Positions 27,068-35,429 of a DNA stretch of 64,000 nt are shown piece after piece. The position numbers and the translations under genes were made by a program. The notes beneath the pieces are model-generated. The model was not told the DNA's origin and ran no database searches. It saw only the letters and a program-made list of their open reading frames with translations. Position 1 is the stretch's first letter. Every line of letters begins with the position of its first letter. This stretch comes from Nocardioides humilatus (GTDB lineage: Bacteria; Actinomycetota; Actinomycetes; Propionibacteriales; Nocardioidaceae), in NCBI RefSeq assembly GCF_008373755.1, contig NZ_VUJV01000009.1:1-64000 (forward strand), in the 5' to 3' direction.

Positions 27068-27224
27068 GGACGTCTCCGCGGGGGTCAGGAGAGGAGCCCT
27101 ACAGGCGCAACGCGTCTGCGCCGCGCGCGGCCATTGCCTGGTTGCGCGCCGTCGTCGGTTCCGAGCCGCGAGCGTCGCAGCCGAAGCGCCCCGGGCACCT
27201 CTCCTGACCCCCGCGGAGATGTCC
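27068..27224. repeat. Long inverted repeat, 27-bp arms
   Basis: Arms at 27068-27094 and 27198-27224 are complementary at 26 of 27 positions (core CTCCGCGGGGGTCAGGAG). They bracket 103 bases that contain a further small repeat (GCGCAAC / GTTGCGC). No gene is supported in the interval. It lies between the hydrolase stop and the pseudokinase start. It could be a large RNA hairpin controlling read-through, or a miniature mobile element. Confidence 0.75.
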
Positions 27225-27232
27225 TCGTCGCT

Positions 27233-28135
27233 TCAGGTGAGCGCGTGGCCGAGGAAGGCGAGCTGGTCGGGGAGGATCCTTCTCCAGTAGCCCCTGTCGT
27301 GGCCGCCGGGGGCGTAGACCGCTTCGACGGGGACCGCGAAGCCGGCGACGTAGTCCTCGACGTCGTGGAGGAAGGGGTCGCCCTTGCCGCAGTCGATGCG
27401 GATGTCGGTGCCGACCAGGGACTCCTGGTGGCCGAAGACGGTGTAGTCGTCGTACTCCTCGGTGGAGGCGAAGCCGCTGCTCGAGGCCTCGTTGGGGTCG
27501 CTCCACACCGCGGGGCTGGCGGCGGCGACGGCGCGGACGCCCTCGGTGCCGATCGAGGGGGCGAGGTGGAGGACGCCGTAGCCGCCCATCGACCAGCCGA
27601 TCATGCCCAGGCGGGTGAGGTCGAGGTCGGCGAAGGTCGGGTCGGCGGTGACGGCCTGGAGGAGGTCGTCGTGCACCATCGCGCCGGCGTCCTCGCCGTC
27701 GTGGGGGTGGAAGTAACCGGTGCCGCCGTCGACCGTGACGATGGCGAAGGGCGTGACCCCGTCGGCGACGGCCGCGGCGAGGAAGCGGTCGATGCCGACG
27801 TCGATCGCCCAGGTGTGGTCGGCGCCCAGCGGGTGGAGGGCGATCACGACCGGGAGGCCGCGGGGCCCTACGTCCGGTGGGAGTACGACGGCCCAGCCGA
27901 CCTCGCGGCCGGGCATGTGCGGTGTCGTGAAGCCGCCCGTGGATATCGAGCCCGGCACGATATCGGGCACCTCACCGTCGGGGCCGTTGAGGCCGAGGTG
28001 CTCGTAAGCCCAGACCCGGCCGGGGAGCCAGTCCTGCTCGACGGCGTAGCCGCCGCCGACCGCGGCGCCGGTGCCCACGACCCCGCCGATGAGCAGGCCA
28101 CGGCGGCTGAGGCGCGGGCGGCGCGGGTCAGTCAC
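27233..28135 (-). CDS. Tat-exported alpha/beta-hydrolase (esterase D-like)
   Basis: This 300-residue protein starts with a twin-arginine signal (LSRRGLLIGGVVGTGAAVGGG). An esterase-type alpha/beta hydrolase fold follows, with nucleophile elbow GWSMGGYG, a VIALHPLGADHTW oxyanion region and a C-terminal GGHDRGYWRRILP that supplies the likely catalytic His. It resembles antigen-85/esterase D relatives; the substrate is unknown. It lies between murJ and the pseudokinase gene on the same strand, where mycobacteria have no gene because those two domains are fused. Confidence 0.82.
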   Translation of the reverse strand: MTDPRRPRLSRRGLLIGGVVGTGAAVGGGYAVEQDWLPGRVWAYEHLGLNGPDGEVPDIVPGSISTGGFTTPHMPGREVGWAVVLPPDVGPRGLPVVIALHPLGADHTWAIDVGIDRFLAAAVADGVTPFAIVTVDGGTGYFHPHDGEDAGAMVHDDLLQAVTADPTFADLDLTRLGMIGWSMGGYGVLHLAPSIGTEGVRAVAAASPAVWSDPNEASSSGFASTEEYDDYTVFGHQESLVGTDIRIDCGKGDPFLHDVEDYVAGFAVPVEAVYAPGGHDRGYWRRILPDQLAFLGHALT

Positions 28136-28171
28136 GGACGTTCCACGCGCGTGGGTGCCCGGAGGTTGTCA

Positions 28172-29842
28172 TCAGCCTCGACGCAGGCGACCGGCGACGG
28201 TGTCGATCACCGAGGTGATCTCGCGCAGCTGGAGCGGCTTGGCGAGAGCGACGAGCACGCTGAGGTCGACGACCCCGAGGAAGGCGACCTCGACGGCCGA
28301 CCACCACCAGGCCTCCGCGTCGGGGGCGTGCGACAGGAGCTCGTCGAGGACCAGGTCGACACCCCACGCAGCGGCGGCGGCCACGCCTCCGGCGACGAGG
28401 AGCCGGGCGAGGAAGCCGAGCATCGAGCCGATCGGCAGCCCGCCGAGCAGGCGCGACAGGACGCCGAAGGAGATCAGGGAGCCGATGCCGTAGGCGGCGC
28501 TGTAGGCCAGGACCAGCATCGGTGAGGTGTGGTCGGGGTCGGCGCGGTGGACCAGGACCAGAGCCGCGGTGATGTTGACGGCGGCGATGACGCACTGGAT
28601 GAGGAAGACAGTGCGGTTCTGCTCGAGGGCGTAGAAACCGCGCAGCGTCAGGTAGTGCAGCGTGAAGAAGACGACCCCGATGCCGAAGAGCGACACCGTG
28701 GTCTCGAAGCGGGGGTAGGTGTCGGCCGTCGCGCCGTGGCCCCAGAGCACCTGCGACATCGGCAGGGCGATGAAGGGCAGGACCATCGCGAAGGGGATGA
28801 CGACGGCGAGCGCGGTGCGGATGGTGCTCACCAACGTGCGCGCGAGCGCCGCGTTGTCGCCGGCCGCGGCGTGTGCGGAGAGCCGGGGCAGGATCGCCGT
28901 CGCCAGCGAGACGGTGATGATCGAGTGCGGCACCATCACGGCGAGCTGGGCCGAGGAGTAGATCGTGATGCCAGTGCCTTCGGCGGAGGCGGCCGTACCG
29001 CCCGAGGCCAGGCGTACGACGACGACGAAGGCCGCCTGGTTGACCACCACGAACAGGACGGTCCACAGGCCCAGGCGCAGGGTGTGGCTCAGGCCGGTGC
29101 CGCGGAAGTCGAAGCGCGGTCGGATCCGGATGCCCGCGGCCCGCAGGTAGGGCACGAGGATCACGAACTGGGCGACGATCCCGAGGGTCGATCCGACCCC
29201 GAGGAGGAGCTCCTCGTTGGTCGAGAAGGCGCCGTACTGCTCGCTCGTGGAGGCCGGTCCGAACGCGAAGAGGTAGACGACGAGCACGCCGACGGCGATG
29301 ACGTTGTTGGCGATCGGCGCCCACATCATCGGGCCGAACCGGCCGCGCGCGTTGAGCACCTGACCGACCAGCACGAACATGCCGTAGAAGAAGACCTGCG
29401 GCAGGCAGTAGCGCGCGAAGTCGACGGCCGACTGACGCTGCTCGGCGAGCCCGGGTTCGGTGAACTGGGTGTCGAGCAGGAGGCGCATCACCCACGGCGC
29501 CGCGAGGACCAGGAGCACGGTGACCGCGCCGAGGAAGAGCACGGCGAGGGTGAAGACGCGGTCGACGTAGGCAGTGCCCCCGTCGTCGTCGGACTTCATC
29601 GCGCGGACCAGCTGAGGCACGAGCACGGCATTGAAGACGCCGCCCGCCAACAAGATGTAGAGCATGTTGGGGACGGTGTTGGCGATCGTGAAGAGGTCGG
29701 CGTGCAGACCTCCGCCGAGGGCGGCGAGGAGCAGGGTCGAGCGGATGAAGCCGCTGAACCGGGAGACGACCGTGCCGGCTGCCATCACCGCGCTGTTGGC
29801 GAGGATCCCGCGCTGCTCGCCCGCGTCCGTGGGCTCGGTCAT
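28172..29842 (-). CDS. murJ: Lipid II flippase MurJ
   Basis: This 556-residue MOP-superfamily protein has about 14 predicted helices. Helix 1 (ILANSAVMAAGTVVSRFSGFIRSTLLLAALGG) carries the conserved Arg residues of the flippase cavity. The family segments DLFTIANTVPNMLYILLAGGVFNAVLVPQLVRAM and YDRVFTLAVLFL-like follow. It flips the peptidoglycan precursor lipid II across the membrane. Unlike mycobacterial MviN it ends after the membrane domain and has no attached pseudokinase. The ATG overlaps the DUF6049 stop (ATGA). Confidence 0.95.
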   Translation of the reverse strand: MTEPTDAGEQRGILANSAVMAAGTVVSRFSGFIRSTLLLAALGGGLHADLFTIANTVPNMLYILLAGGVFNAVLVPQLVRAMKSDDDGGTAYVDRVFTLAVLFLGAVTVLLVLAAPWVMRLLLDTQFTEPGLAEQRQSAVDFARYCLPQVFFYGMFVLVGQVLNARGRFGPMMWAPIANNVIAVGVLVVYLFAFGPASTSEQYGAFSTNEELLLGVGSTLGIVAQFVILVPYLRAAGIRIRPRFDFRGTGLSHTLRLGLWTVLFVVVNQAAFVVVVRLASGGTAASAEGTGITIYSSAQLAVMVPHSIITVSLATAILPRLSAHAAAGDNAALARTLVSTIRTALAVVIPFAMVLPFIALPMSQVLWGHGATADTYPRFETTVSLFGIGVVFFTLHYLTLRGFYALEQNRTVFLIQCVIAAVNITAALVLVHRADPDHTSPMLVLAYSAAYGIGSLISFGVLSRLLGGLPIGSMLGFLARLLVAGGVAAAAAWGVDLVLDELLSHAPDAEAWWWSAVEVAFLGVVDLSVLVALAKPLQLREITSVIDTVAGRLRRG

Positions 29843-31974
29843 GCAGCGGCCTTCTTGCGCCCTCGGAACCGGCGGTAGAGGCGCAGGGCGATCGCGACGA
29901 ACAAGATCGCGACGCCCGACCCGAGGATCAGCCAGATCACCTCGCTGACCTGACCGGACCGGATCGGCACCTCGACGCTCGAGCCGAGCTCGGTGCCGTC
30001 GACGTCGGTCACCGACAGCGTCACGTTGTGCACGCCGGTGTCCTTCGCGTGGGCCTCGAGCGGGATCGTCGTACGGCTGCCGGCCGCGAGGACGACCTCG
30101 TCGCCGACGTCGATGGTGAGCTCGCCGTCCTCGCTCGTGGCGGCGATGCGCACGGTGACCGTGCGGTTGAGGTGGTTGTTGACGGTCACGGCGAAGGTGC
30201 CGTCGGCGCTGGCGAGCGTCACCCCCGGCGGGCCCTTGATGTCGACCGATCCCAGCCGACGTTCGATCCAGCGACGCGAGCGCGCCAGCCGCTCGGCGTC
30301 GCCCGCGGGCGCGGTGCGGAAGTGGTAGGACGCCCCGGCCAGGGCCTCGTCGCGCACGTCGCCGGCGACCGCACCTGCCTCGGTGAGGAGGTTCTGGAGC
30401 GTGCGGCCGTCGTTGATGAGCCGACTCACCTCGTGGAAGACCGTGGAGTCGAGCTCGGCGGTCTCCTGGTTGGCCGGGTAGCTCAGCGAGGAGGGGTCGA
30501 CGGTGGTCGGCGTGCGGTCGGTCGCCTCGGAGACGGTGGTCAGGTGGAGCCAGTCGGCCTCCAACCCGTCCCAGAAGGTCACCGCGCGGTGGATGTCGAC
30601 GTCACGCGGCACGACGACGATCAGCGGGTGGCGCTTGCCGGGCGTGGTGAGGCGCACGGCCGCTTCCGCGAGCACCCGCTGGCGGAAGGAGATCGCGCTG
30701 AGCCGCGGCTCGGGGCCGGGTCCGCCGGTGGCGGCGCCGTAGGACGTCGCTGCGACGGCGTGGCCGTCGTAGTCACCGACGACCGGGGCGCCGTTGGGAA
30801 ACTCGGTGCGGCCGAACATCCGGTCGGTGACCAGGAGGGTGCTGTCGTCGTCGATGCCGGGCAGTGCCGACGGGTCGAGGTAGCCGCCGGGCGAGGCGAT
30901 GACCGGGATGGTCGGGGTCTCCCATGCCGACAGCACGTCGCTCGTGCGTTCCCGGGCGATCGGGTAGAGGTCCGGCAGCCACTGGGGCGTCGCCGACATG
31001 TCGAGGTCGCCGTAGGGGAGCTCGAGGACCTCCTCGTCACGCAGCTGGACCTCGACGGAGTCGAGCCACCGGCCCGCTGCCTGGGCGATCGGGTCGTCGG
31101 TGGGGTCGGTCTCGTCCTCGGCCTCGTCGCTCGGAGCGTCGGTCGGCTCGGTGCCGGCGTCGTCGGACTCCGGACCGAGGTCGCGCGGCGGGTTGCCGCG
31201 GCGCAGGCGTCGCGCGGCGTCGAGCACGGCGGGGTCGACGAGCCAGTTCACGGGCTTGCCGATCGCCGAGGAGCCGAAGGCGAGGGGACCGCCGAGCTCG
31301 CCGGTGGTGTCGAACGCGTCGGCCCACTCCTGGCGGTGCGCGAGGGCGCCGCTCGGCAGGTAGCGGATCCGGTAGCGCAGCGGCACGACGATCGCGGTGT
31401 CGACGGCGCCCTTGACGCCGCCGGGTCCGCGGGGGACATAGGGCAAGAAGGTCCGCGCCCGGCCGTCGGCGAAGTCGTCGCGCGGGGTGCTCTCGCTCTG
31501 GCCGGAGGCGTGGACGCCGAACCAGTAGACCCCCGGGGTCGTGACGGGCAGGAGTCGGCGCGGCACCGAGATGGAGTACGGCGCCACCTCGCCCGGCTCG
31601 AGCTCCTCGATGCTTGCGCTGACGTCGGTGATCCGGTTGCCGACCACCGTCTCCGGATCGGTCTCGGCAGCAGCGACGAGCTCCCGCGACGTCGTCATCG
31701 GCGCCGGGCAGCCGGGGCAGTCGCCCGCGTTGATGAACGGGTAGAGGCTGATCCCCGACCAGGTCTCCACGTCGCGGTTGGTCACCGTGCCGGAGACGAC
31801 TACCGGGCCTCGGTCGGGCACCTCGCCGGGCGTGAGCTCGTCGATCGTGATGAGGAGCGGGGCGTCGTAGGCCCGGGCCTTGGCCGTGCCTTCGGCACTC
31901 GCCGGGGCGGCGATCAGGAGGCCGGCCGACACTGCTGCCAGGGCAGCGTGCAGCGTCAGTCGGCGGAAGACCAC
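29839..31974 (-). CDS. DUF6049 secreted membrane-anchored protein
   Basis: This roughly 711-residue protein has an N-terminal signal peptide (LTLHAALAAVSAGLLIAAPASAEG), a large extracytoplasmic region with beta-rich segments (YDAPLLITIDELTPGEVPDRGPVVVSGTVTNRD; NNHLNRTVTVRIAATSEDGEL) and a C-terminal anchor (VIWLILGSGVAILFVAIALRLYRR) with a basic tail. This matches the DUF6049 family next to murJ (Rv3909 in M. tuberculosis), of unknown function. Position suggests a role with MurJ in wall assembly. GTG at 31974 lies 6 bases after TACCCT, a leaderless start; longer readings run antisense into pcnA. Confidence 0.85.
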   Translation of the reverse strand: MVFRRLTLHAALAAVSAGLLIAAPASAEGTAKARAYDAPLLITIDELTPGEVPDRGPVVVSGTVTNRDVETWSGISLYPFINAGDCPGCPAPMTTSRELVAAAETDPETVVGNRITDVSASIEELEPGEVAPYSISVPRRLLPVTTPGVYWFGVHASGQSESTPRDDFADGRARTFLPYVPRGPGGVKGAVDTAIVVPLRYRIRYLPSGALAHRQEWADAFDTTGELGGPLAFGSSAIGKPVNWLVDPAVLDAARRLRRGNPPRDLGPESDDAGTEPTDAPSDEAEDETDPTDDPIAQAAGRWLDSVEVQLRDEEVLELPYGDLDMSATPQWLPDLYPIARERTSDVLSAWETPTIPVIASPGGYLDPSALPGIDDDSTLLVTDRMFGRTEFPNGAPVVGDYDGHAVAATSYGAATGGPGPEPRLSAISFRQRVLAEAAVRLTTPGKRHPLIVVVPRDVDIHRAVTFWDGLEADWLHLTTVSEATDRTPTTVDPSSLSYPANQETAELDSTVFHEVSRLINDGRTLQNLLTEAGAVAGDVRDEALAGASYHFRTAPAGDAERLARSRRWIERRLGSVDIKGPPGVTLASADGTFAVTVNNHLNRTVTVRIAATSEDGELTIDVGDEVVLAAGSRTTIPLEAHAKDTGVHNVTLSVTDVDGTELGSSVEVPIRSGQVSEVIWLILGSGVAILFVAIALRLYRRFRGRKKAAA

Positions 31975-31980
31975 GCCCCG

Positions 31981-31986
31981 AGGGTA
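31981..31986 (-). promoter_or_regulatory. -10 element of a leaderless promoter (DUF6049 gene)
   Basis: On the minus strand TACCCT ends 6 bases before the GTG at 31974. It faces the pcnA promoter in a 78-base divergent gap. Confidence 0.5.
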
Positions 31987-32039
31987 GTGGGGGCTGCTGT
32001 GAGGACAGGGGAGGGCGCTGCCCGACGGGCGGTCGTCCG

Positions 32040-32045
32040 TAGACT
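32040..32045 (+). promoter_or_regulatory. -10 element of a leaderless promoter (pcnA)
   Basis: TAGACT ends 7 bases before the GTG at 32053. No SD is possible in the 7-base gap. Confidence 0.55.
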
Positions 32046-32052
32046 CCCGGGC

Positions 32053-33507
32053 GTGTCCGAGCCTCACTCGCCCTCGTCCGAGCCGCTGCGGCTCGTCGAC
32101 GTGCAGCAGTCGGTGGCCGCGGAGCTGGACCGCGTCGCGCCGGTGATCGACGAGCTCGGCGCGCTGTTCGCTGCCGCCGGTCACGAGCTCGCCCTCGTCG
32201 GGGGTCCCGTGCGCGACGCGATGCTCGGGCGCCGCTCCAACGACCTGGACTTCACGACCTCGGCACGGCCCGAGCAGACCGACAAGATCTTGAAGTCCTG
32301 GGGCGACGCCTGGTGGGACATGGGCCGTGACTTCGGCACCATCGGCTGCCGCAAGGGCGACTGGGTCGTCGAGGTGACGACCTACCGCTCCGAGGCCTAC
32401 GACCCCGACTCCCGCAAGCCCGAGGTCAAGTACGGCGACACGCTCGCCGGCGACCTTGGCCGTCGCGACTTCACGGTCAACGCGATGGCGGTGCGGCTGC
32501 CCGGTCAGGCGATCGAGGACCCGTACGGCGGCGTGGTCGACCTCGCCAACAAGGTGCTCCGCACGCCGGGTCGGCCCGAGGACTCCTTCTCCGACGACCC
32601 GCTTCGGATGATGCGCGCGGCCCGGTTCGCGGCCCAGCTCGGCTTCGCGGTCGATCCGTCGGTGGTCGCGGCGATGCGCGACATGGCGGACCGGATCACC
32701 ATCGTCTCGGCCGAACGGGTGCGCGACGAGCTGGTCAAGTTGATCTGCGCGCCCTTCCCCCGCCTGGGACTGACGCTCCTCGTCGACACCGGGCTCGGCG
32801 ACCACGTGCTGCCCGAGCTGCCGAGACTCAAGCTCGAGCGCGACGAGCACCAGCGTCACAAGGACGTCTACGAGCACACGCTGACGGTGCTCGAGCAGGC
32901 GATCGACCTCGAGGACCGCCTCGGCGGTGAGCCCGACTTCGTGTCGCGGTTCGCGGCGCTGATGCACGACGTCGGCAAGCCGAAGACCCGACGCTTCCTC
33001 GACGACGGCACCGTGACCTTCCACCACCACGACGTCGTCGGCGCCAAGATCACCCGCAAGCGGATGCAGGCGCTGCGCTTCTCCGGTGACGAGACCGCCG
33101 CGGTCTGCCACCTCGTCGAGCTGCACCTGCGCTTCCACGGCTACGGCTCCGGCGAGTGGACCGACTCGGCGGTCCGTCGCTACGTCCGTGACGCCGGCGA
33201 CCAGCTCGCCCGGCTGCACGTCCTGACCCGGGCCGACTGCACGACTCGCAACCAACGCAAGGCCGAGCGGCTCCGTCGTACCTATGACGACCTCGAGGAC
33301 CGCATCGACCGGCTGTCGCAGGAGGAGGAGCTGGCCTCGATCCGGCCCGACCTCGACGGCAACCAGATCATGGAGATCCTCGGCATTGCGCCGGGTCGCG
33401 AAGTCGGCGACGCCTACAAGATGCTGCTCGAGCTCCGCCTCGACAACGGTCCGATGAGCGAGGAGGAGGCCACCGCCGCGCTTCGGGCGTGGTGGGCCTC
33501 ACGCTGA
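32053..33507 (+). CDS. pcnA: CCA tRNA nucleotidyltransferase
   Basis: This roughly 484-residue class II tRNA nucleotidyltransferase adds or repairs the 3' CCA of tRNAs; the adjacent tRNA-Ile in this window lacks an encoded CCA. The head domain shows LVGGPVRDAMLGR with the catalytic NDLDFTTSA (DxD-type) site, and the RRDFTVNAMAV and DDPLRMMRAARFAAQL motifs follow. An HD domain (YEHTLTVL, AALMHDVGKPKT, HHHDVVGA) completes the actinobacterial form. Start GTG 32053 is set by the TAGACT -10. Divergent from the DUF6049 gene. Confidence 0.95.
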   Translation: MSEPHSPSSEPLRLVDVQQSVAAELDRVAPVIDELGALFAAAGHELALVGGPVRDAMLGRRSNDLDFTTSARPEQTDKILKSWGDAWWDMGRDFGTIGCRKGDWVVEVTTYRSEAYDPDSRKPEVKYGDTLAGDLGRRDFTVNAMAVRLPGQAIEDPYGGVVDLANKVLRTPGRPEDSFSDDPLRMMRAARFAAQLGFAVDPSVVAAMRDMADRITIVSAERVRDELVKLICAPFPRLGLTLLVDTGLGDHVLPELPRLKLERDEHQRHKDVYEHTLTVLEQAIDLEDRLGGEPDFVSRFAALMHDVGKPKTRRFLDDGTVTFHHHDVVGAKITRKRMQALRFSGDETAAVCHLVELHLRFHGYGSGEWTDSAVRRYVRDAGDQLARLHVLTRADCTTRNQRKAERLRRTYDDLEDRIDRLSQEEELASIRPDLDGNQIMEILGIAPGREVGDAYKMLLELRLDNGPMSEEEATAALRAWWASR

Positions 33508-33548
33508 GACTGCTACCTGGGTCGGATGTCCGCGACGCGGTGTTCGCC

Positions 33549-33554
33549 TAGGGT
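33549..33554 (+). promoter_or_regulatory. -10 element of a leaderless promoter
   Basis: TAGGGT ends 8 bases before the ATG at 33563. Confidence 0.5.
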
Positions 33555-33562
33555 CGCGCAGC

Positions 33563-34027
33563 ATGACGACGATCGAGGCGAAGACGCTCGAAGCAACCAT
33601 CGACATCGCGGCTGACCCGGAGCGGGTGTGGCCCCTCGTGGCCGACCTTCCGGGCATGGCCCAGCGGAGCCCGCAGGTGGTGCGGTCCTTCCAGACCGGT
33701 GACGGCACCGTCGGTACGACGACCGTCAACATCAACCGCAGCGGCTGGAAGGTGTGGCCCACCCGGGCCAAGGTCATCCGTCACGAGGCGCCGCGGGAGT
33801 TCGCCTTCCGGGTGAAGGACAACAAGACGATCTGGTCCTACACGCTTGAGCCGCTCGCCGATGGCGGCACCCGGGTCGTCCAGCGCCGTGAGGCACCCGA
33901 CGGGCTCGCCCCGGCCTCGGCGAAGCTTCAGGGCCTGATGATGGGCGGTCTCGCGAAGTTCGACGAGGAGCTGCTCGCCGGCATGCGCACCACGCTGGAG
34001 CGGATCAAGGTCGAAGCCGAGCGCTAG
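33563..34027 (+). CDS. SRPBCC family protein
   Basis: This 154-residue protein has the START-like/SRPBCC helix-grip pattern: it begins with a beta strand and ATIDIAADPERVWPLVADLPGMAQRSPQV, continues through WPTRAKVIRHEAPREFAFRVKD and SYTLEPLADGGTRVVQRREAP, and ends with a long C-terminal helix (KFDEELLAGMRTTLERIKVEAE). Such proteins bind hydrophobic ligands or act as polyketide cyclases. Nothing in the sequence or neighbours identifies a ligand. Confidence 0.8.
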   Translation: MTTIEAKTLEATIDIAADPERVWPLVADLPGMAQRSPQVVRSFQTGDGTVGTTTVNINRSGWKVWPTRAKVIRHEAPREFAFRVKDNKTIWSYTLEPLADGGTRVVQRREAPDGLAPASAKLQGLMMGGLAKFDEELLAGMRTTLERIKVEAER

Positions 34028-34042
34028 GCAGACGCCCGGCGC

Positions 34043-34048
34043 TAGCCT
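34043..34048 (+). promoter_or_regulatory. -10 element of a leaderless promoter
   Basis: TAGCCT ends 5 bases before the ATG at 34054, the shortest gap in this set. Confidence 0.45.
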
Positions 34049-34053
34049 CGAGC

Positions 34054-35376
34054 ATGCGGTTCTGGGACCTGGGCTCCCCGGAGGTCGCCGCCGCGGACGC
34101 CGAGCCGTGGGACGGCCCGCTCTCCGGTGCGGTCCGACCACTGCCCAGTCTCGCGCTGGTCCGGATGACCTTGGCCGCGATCGCCCTGTCGCTCCAGGCC
34201 GGGACCATCGCGATCGTCTACTCGCAGGTGGCGGGTGATGGCGCAGCGCATCCCGACACGTCGTTGGCGCTCGGGCTGTTCACTGCGACGGCCGGGCTGG
34301 CGATGGCCGTCGGGCTCGTGGTGCTGTCCGCCCGCGTCATCCGGCGGTACGCCGCCTTCTTCATGGTCACCGTCGTCCCCACGATGGGACTGATCTCGAC
34401 CGCCGCGGTCTGGGCGATCGGTCCCGAGTTCGGCATCAGCGTGGTGTTCTACCTCGAGGCACTCCCGTTCGCGTTCTACGCCTTGCGCCCCCGGTGGGCC
34501 GCGATGTGTGCCGCCAACGTCGTCGTCGGCTGTGGTGCGGTGATGTTCCTCCAGGACGGGTGGGACTACCCGCTCCTCCAGTGGGTCATGGTGACCTCAA
34601 CGGTCGTGGGCGTGGCGTGGATCGTCGGCATCGCGGCGGAGCGCGCCGAGCGGCTGGCGGACTCCGAGCATGAGGCGCGGGTGGAGCTGGCTGATCTCAA
34701 CCACACCCTGGAGGACCGGGTCGCCGGGCAGGTCGAGGAGATCGAGCGGCTGGGGGAGCTGCGTCGGTTCCTGCCGCCGCAGGTGGCCGATGCCGTGATG
34801 TCTGCCGACGCGGCGACGGTCACAGCTCCGCACCGGGCGCGGATCGCGGTGTTCTTCTGCGACCTGCGGGGTTTCACGGCTTTCACGAAGGAGTCGGAGC
34901 CGGAGGAGGTCGTGGCTGATCTCGACCAGTACTACCGGACCGTGGGTGAGGTGCTCCAGCGTCACGGCGCGACGTTGGGTGGCTATGCGGGTGACGGGAT
35001 CATGGCGTACGTCGGCGACCCGGTGCCGCACGAGCAGCCCGCGCGGGCGGCGATCGGCATGGTTGCGGAGCTGCGTGAGCCGCTCGACGTGTTGGTCGAT
35101 GAGTGGCAGCGGCGTGGTCATGACCTGAGCTACGGCATCGGGGTCGCTTGCGGTTACGCCACGCTCGGTGTGGTCGGCTTCGACGGTCGGTACGACTACA
35201 CGCCGCTGGGCGGGGTGGTGAACCTGGCCGCACGGCTCTGCGGCCAGGCGGGTGCGGGTCAGGTGCTGGTCGACCACGCCACCTACGCCGAGCTCGACGG
35301 CACCGCGGTCTGCAAGCCGGTCGAGGGGCTCGAGCTCAAAGGCCTCGGCGTGCAGAAGGCCTACGTCTTGGCCTAA
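34054..35376 (+). CDS. Membrane class III adenylate/guanylate cyclase
   Basis: This 440-residue protein has about six N-terminal membrane helices (residues 30-190), a coiled linker (EARVELADLNHTLEDRVAGQVEEIERL) and a C-terminal class III cyclase domain (about 245-440). Metal-binding Asp residues are in VFFCDLRGFTAFTK and GYAGDGIMAYVGD, and the transition-state Asn/Arg are in VVNLAARL. The usual purine-specifying Lys before GDG is replaced (LGGYAGDG), so nucleotide preference cannot be read from the sequence. The fused membrane domain suggests a signal receptor. A strong terminator follows. Confidence 0.88.
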   Translation: MRFWDLGSPEVAAADAEPWDGPLSGAVRPLPSLALVRMTLAAIALSLQAGTIAIVYSQVAGDGAAHPDTSLALGLFTATAGLAMAVGLVVLSARVIRRYAAFFMVTVVPTMGLISTAAVWAIGPEFGISVVFYLEALPFAFYALRPRWAAMCAANVVVGCGAVMFLQDGWDYPLLQWVMVTSTVVGVAWIVGIAAERAERLADSEHEARVELADLNHTLEDRVAGQVEEIERLGELRRFLPPQVADAVMSADAATVTAPHRARIAVFFCDLRGFTAFTKESEPEEVVADLDQYYRTVGEVLQRHGATLGGYAGDGIMAYVGDPVPHEQPARAAIGMVAELREPLDVLVDEWQRRGHDLSYGIGVACGYATLGVVGFDGRYDYTPLGGVVNLAARLCGQAGAGQVLVDHATYAELDGTAVCKPVEGLELKGLGVQKAYVLA

Positions 35377-35383
35377 AACGCGA

Positions 35384-35413
35384 GAACCGCGGATCCCGAA
35401 GGATCCGCGGTTC
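35384..35413. terminator. Bidirectional terminator hairpin
   Basis: A perfect 13-bp stem (GAACCGCGGATCC and complement) has loop CGAA, preceded by AAAACGCGA. It separates the cyclase gene from the convergent ino1 gene. Confidence 0.85.
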
Positions 35414-35423
35414 CACGTGGAAC
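35410..35423. repeat. parS-like palindrome GTTCCACGTGGAAC
   Basis: A perfect 14-bp palindrome differs from the parS sites here by one symmetric change per half-site (T to C, A to G). It overlaps the right arm of the terminator hairpin. Whether ParB binds it is unknown. Confidence 0.45.
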
Positions 35424-35429
35424 GGATGG

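Noticed and set aside
27099-27506. Minus-strand frame over the long inverted repeat
   Set aside because: Its composition is that of repeat and antisense DNA; no start signal or domain.
30028-32052. Plus-strand frame before pcnA
   Set aside because: It is the complement of the DUF6049 gene; pcnA starts at 32053.
29839-33255. Long minus-strand frame extending the DUF6049 gene upstream
   Set aside because: The signal peptide and TACCCT -10 place the start at 31974; the rest is antisense to pcnA.
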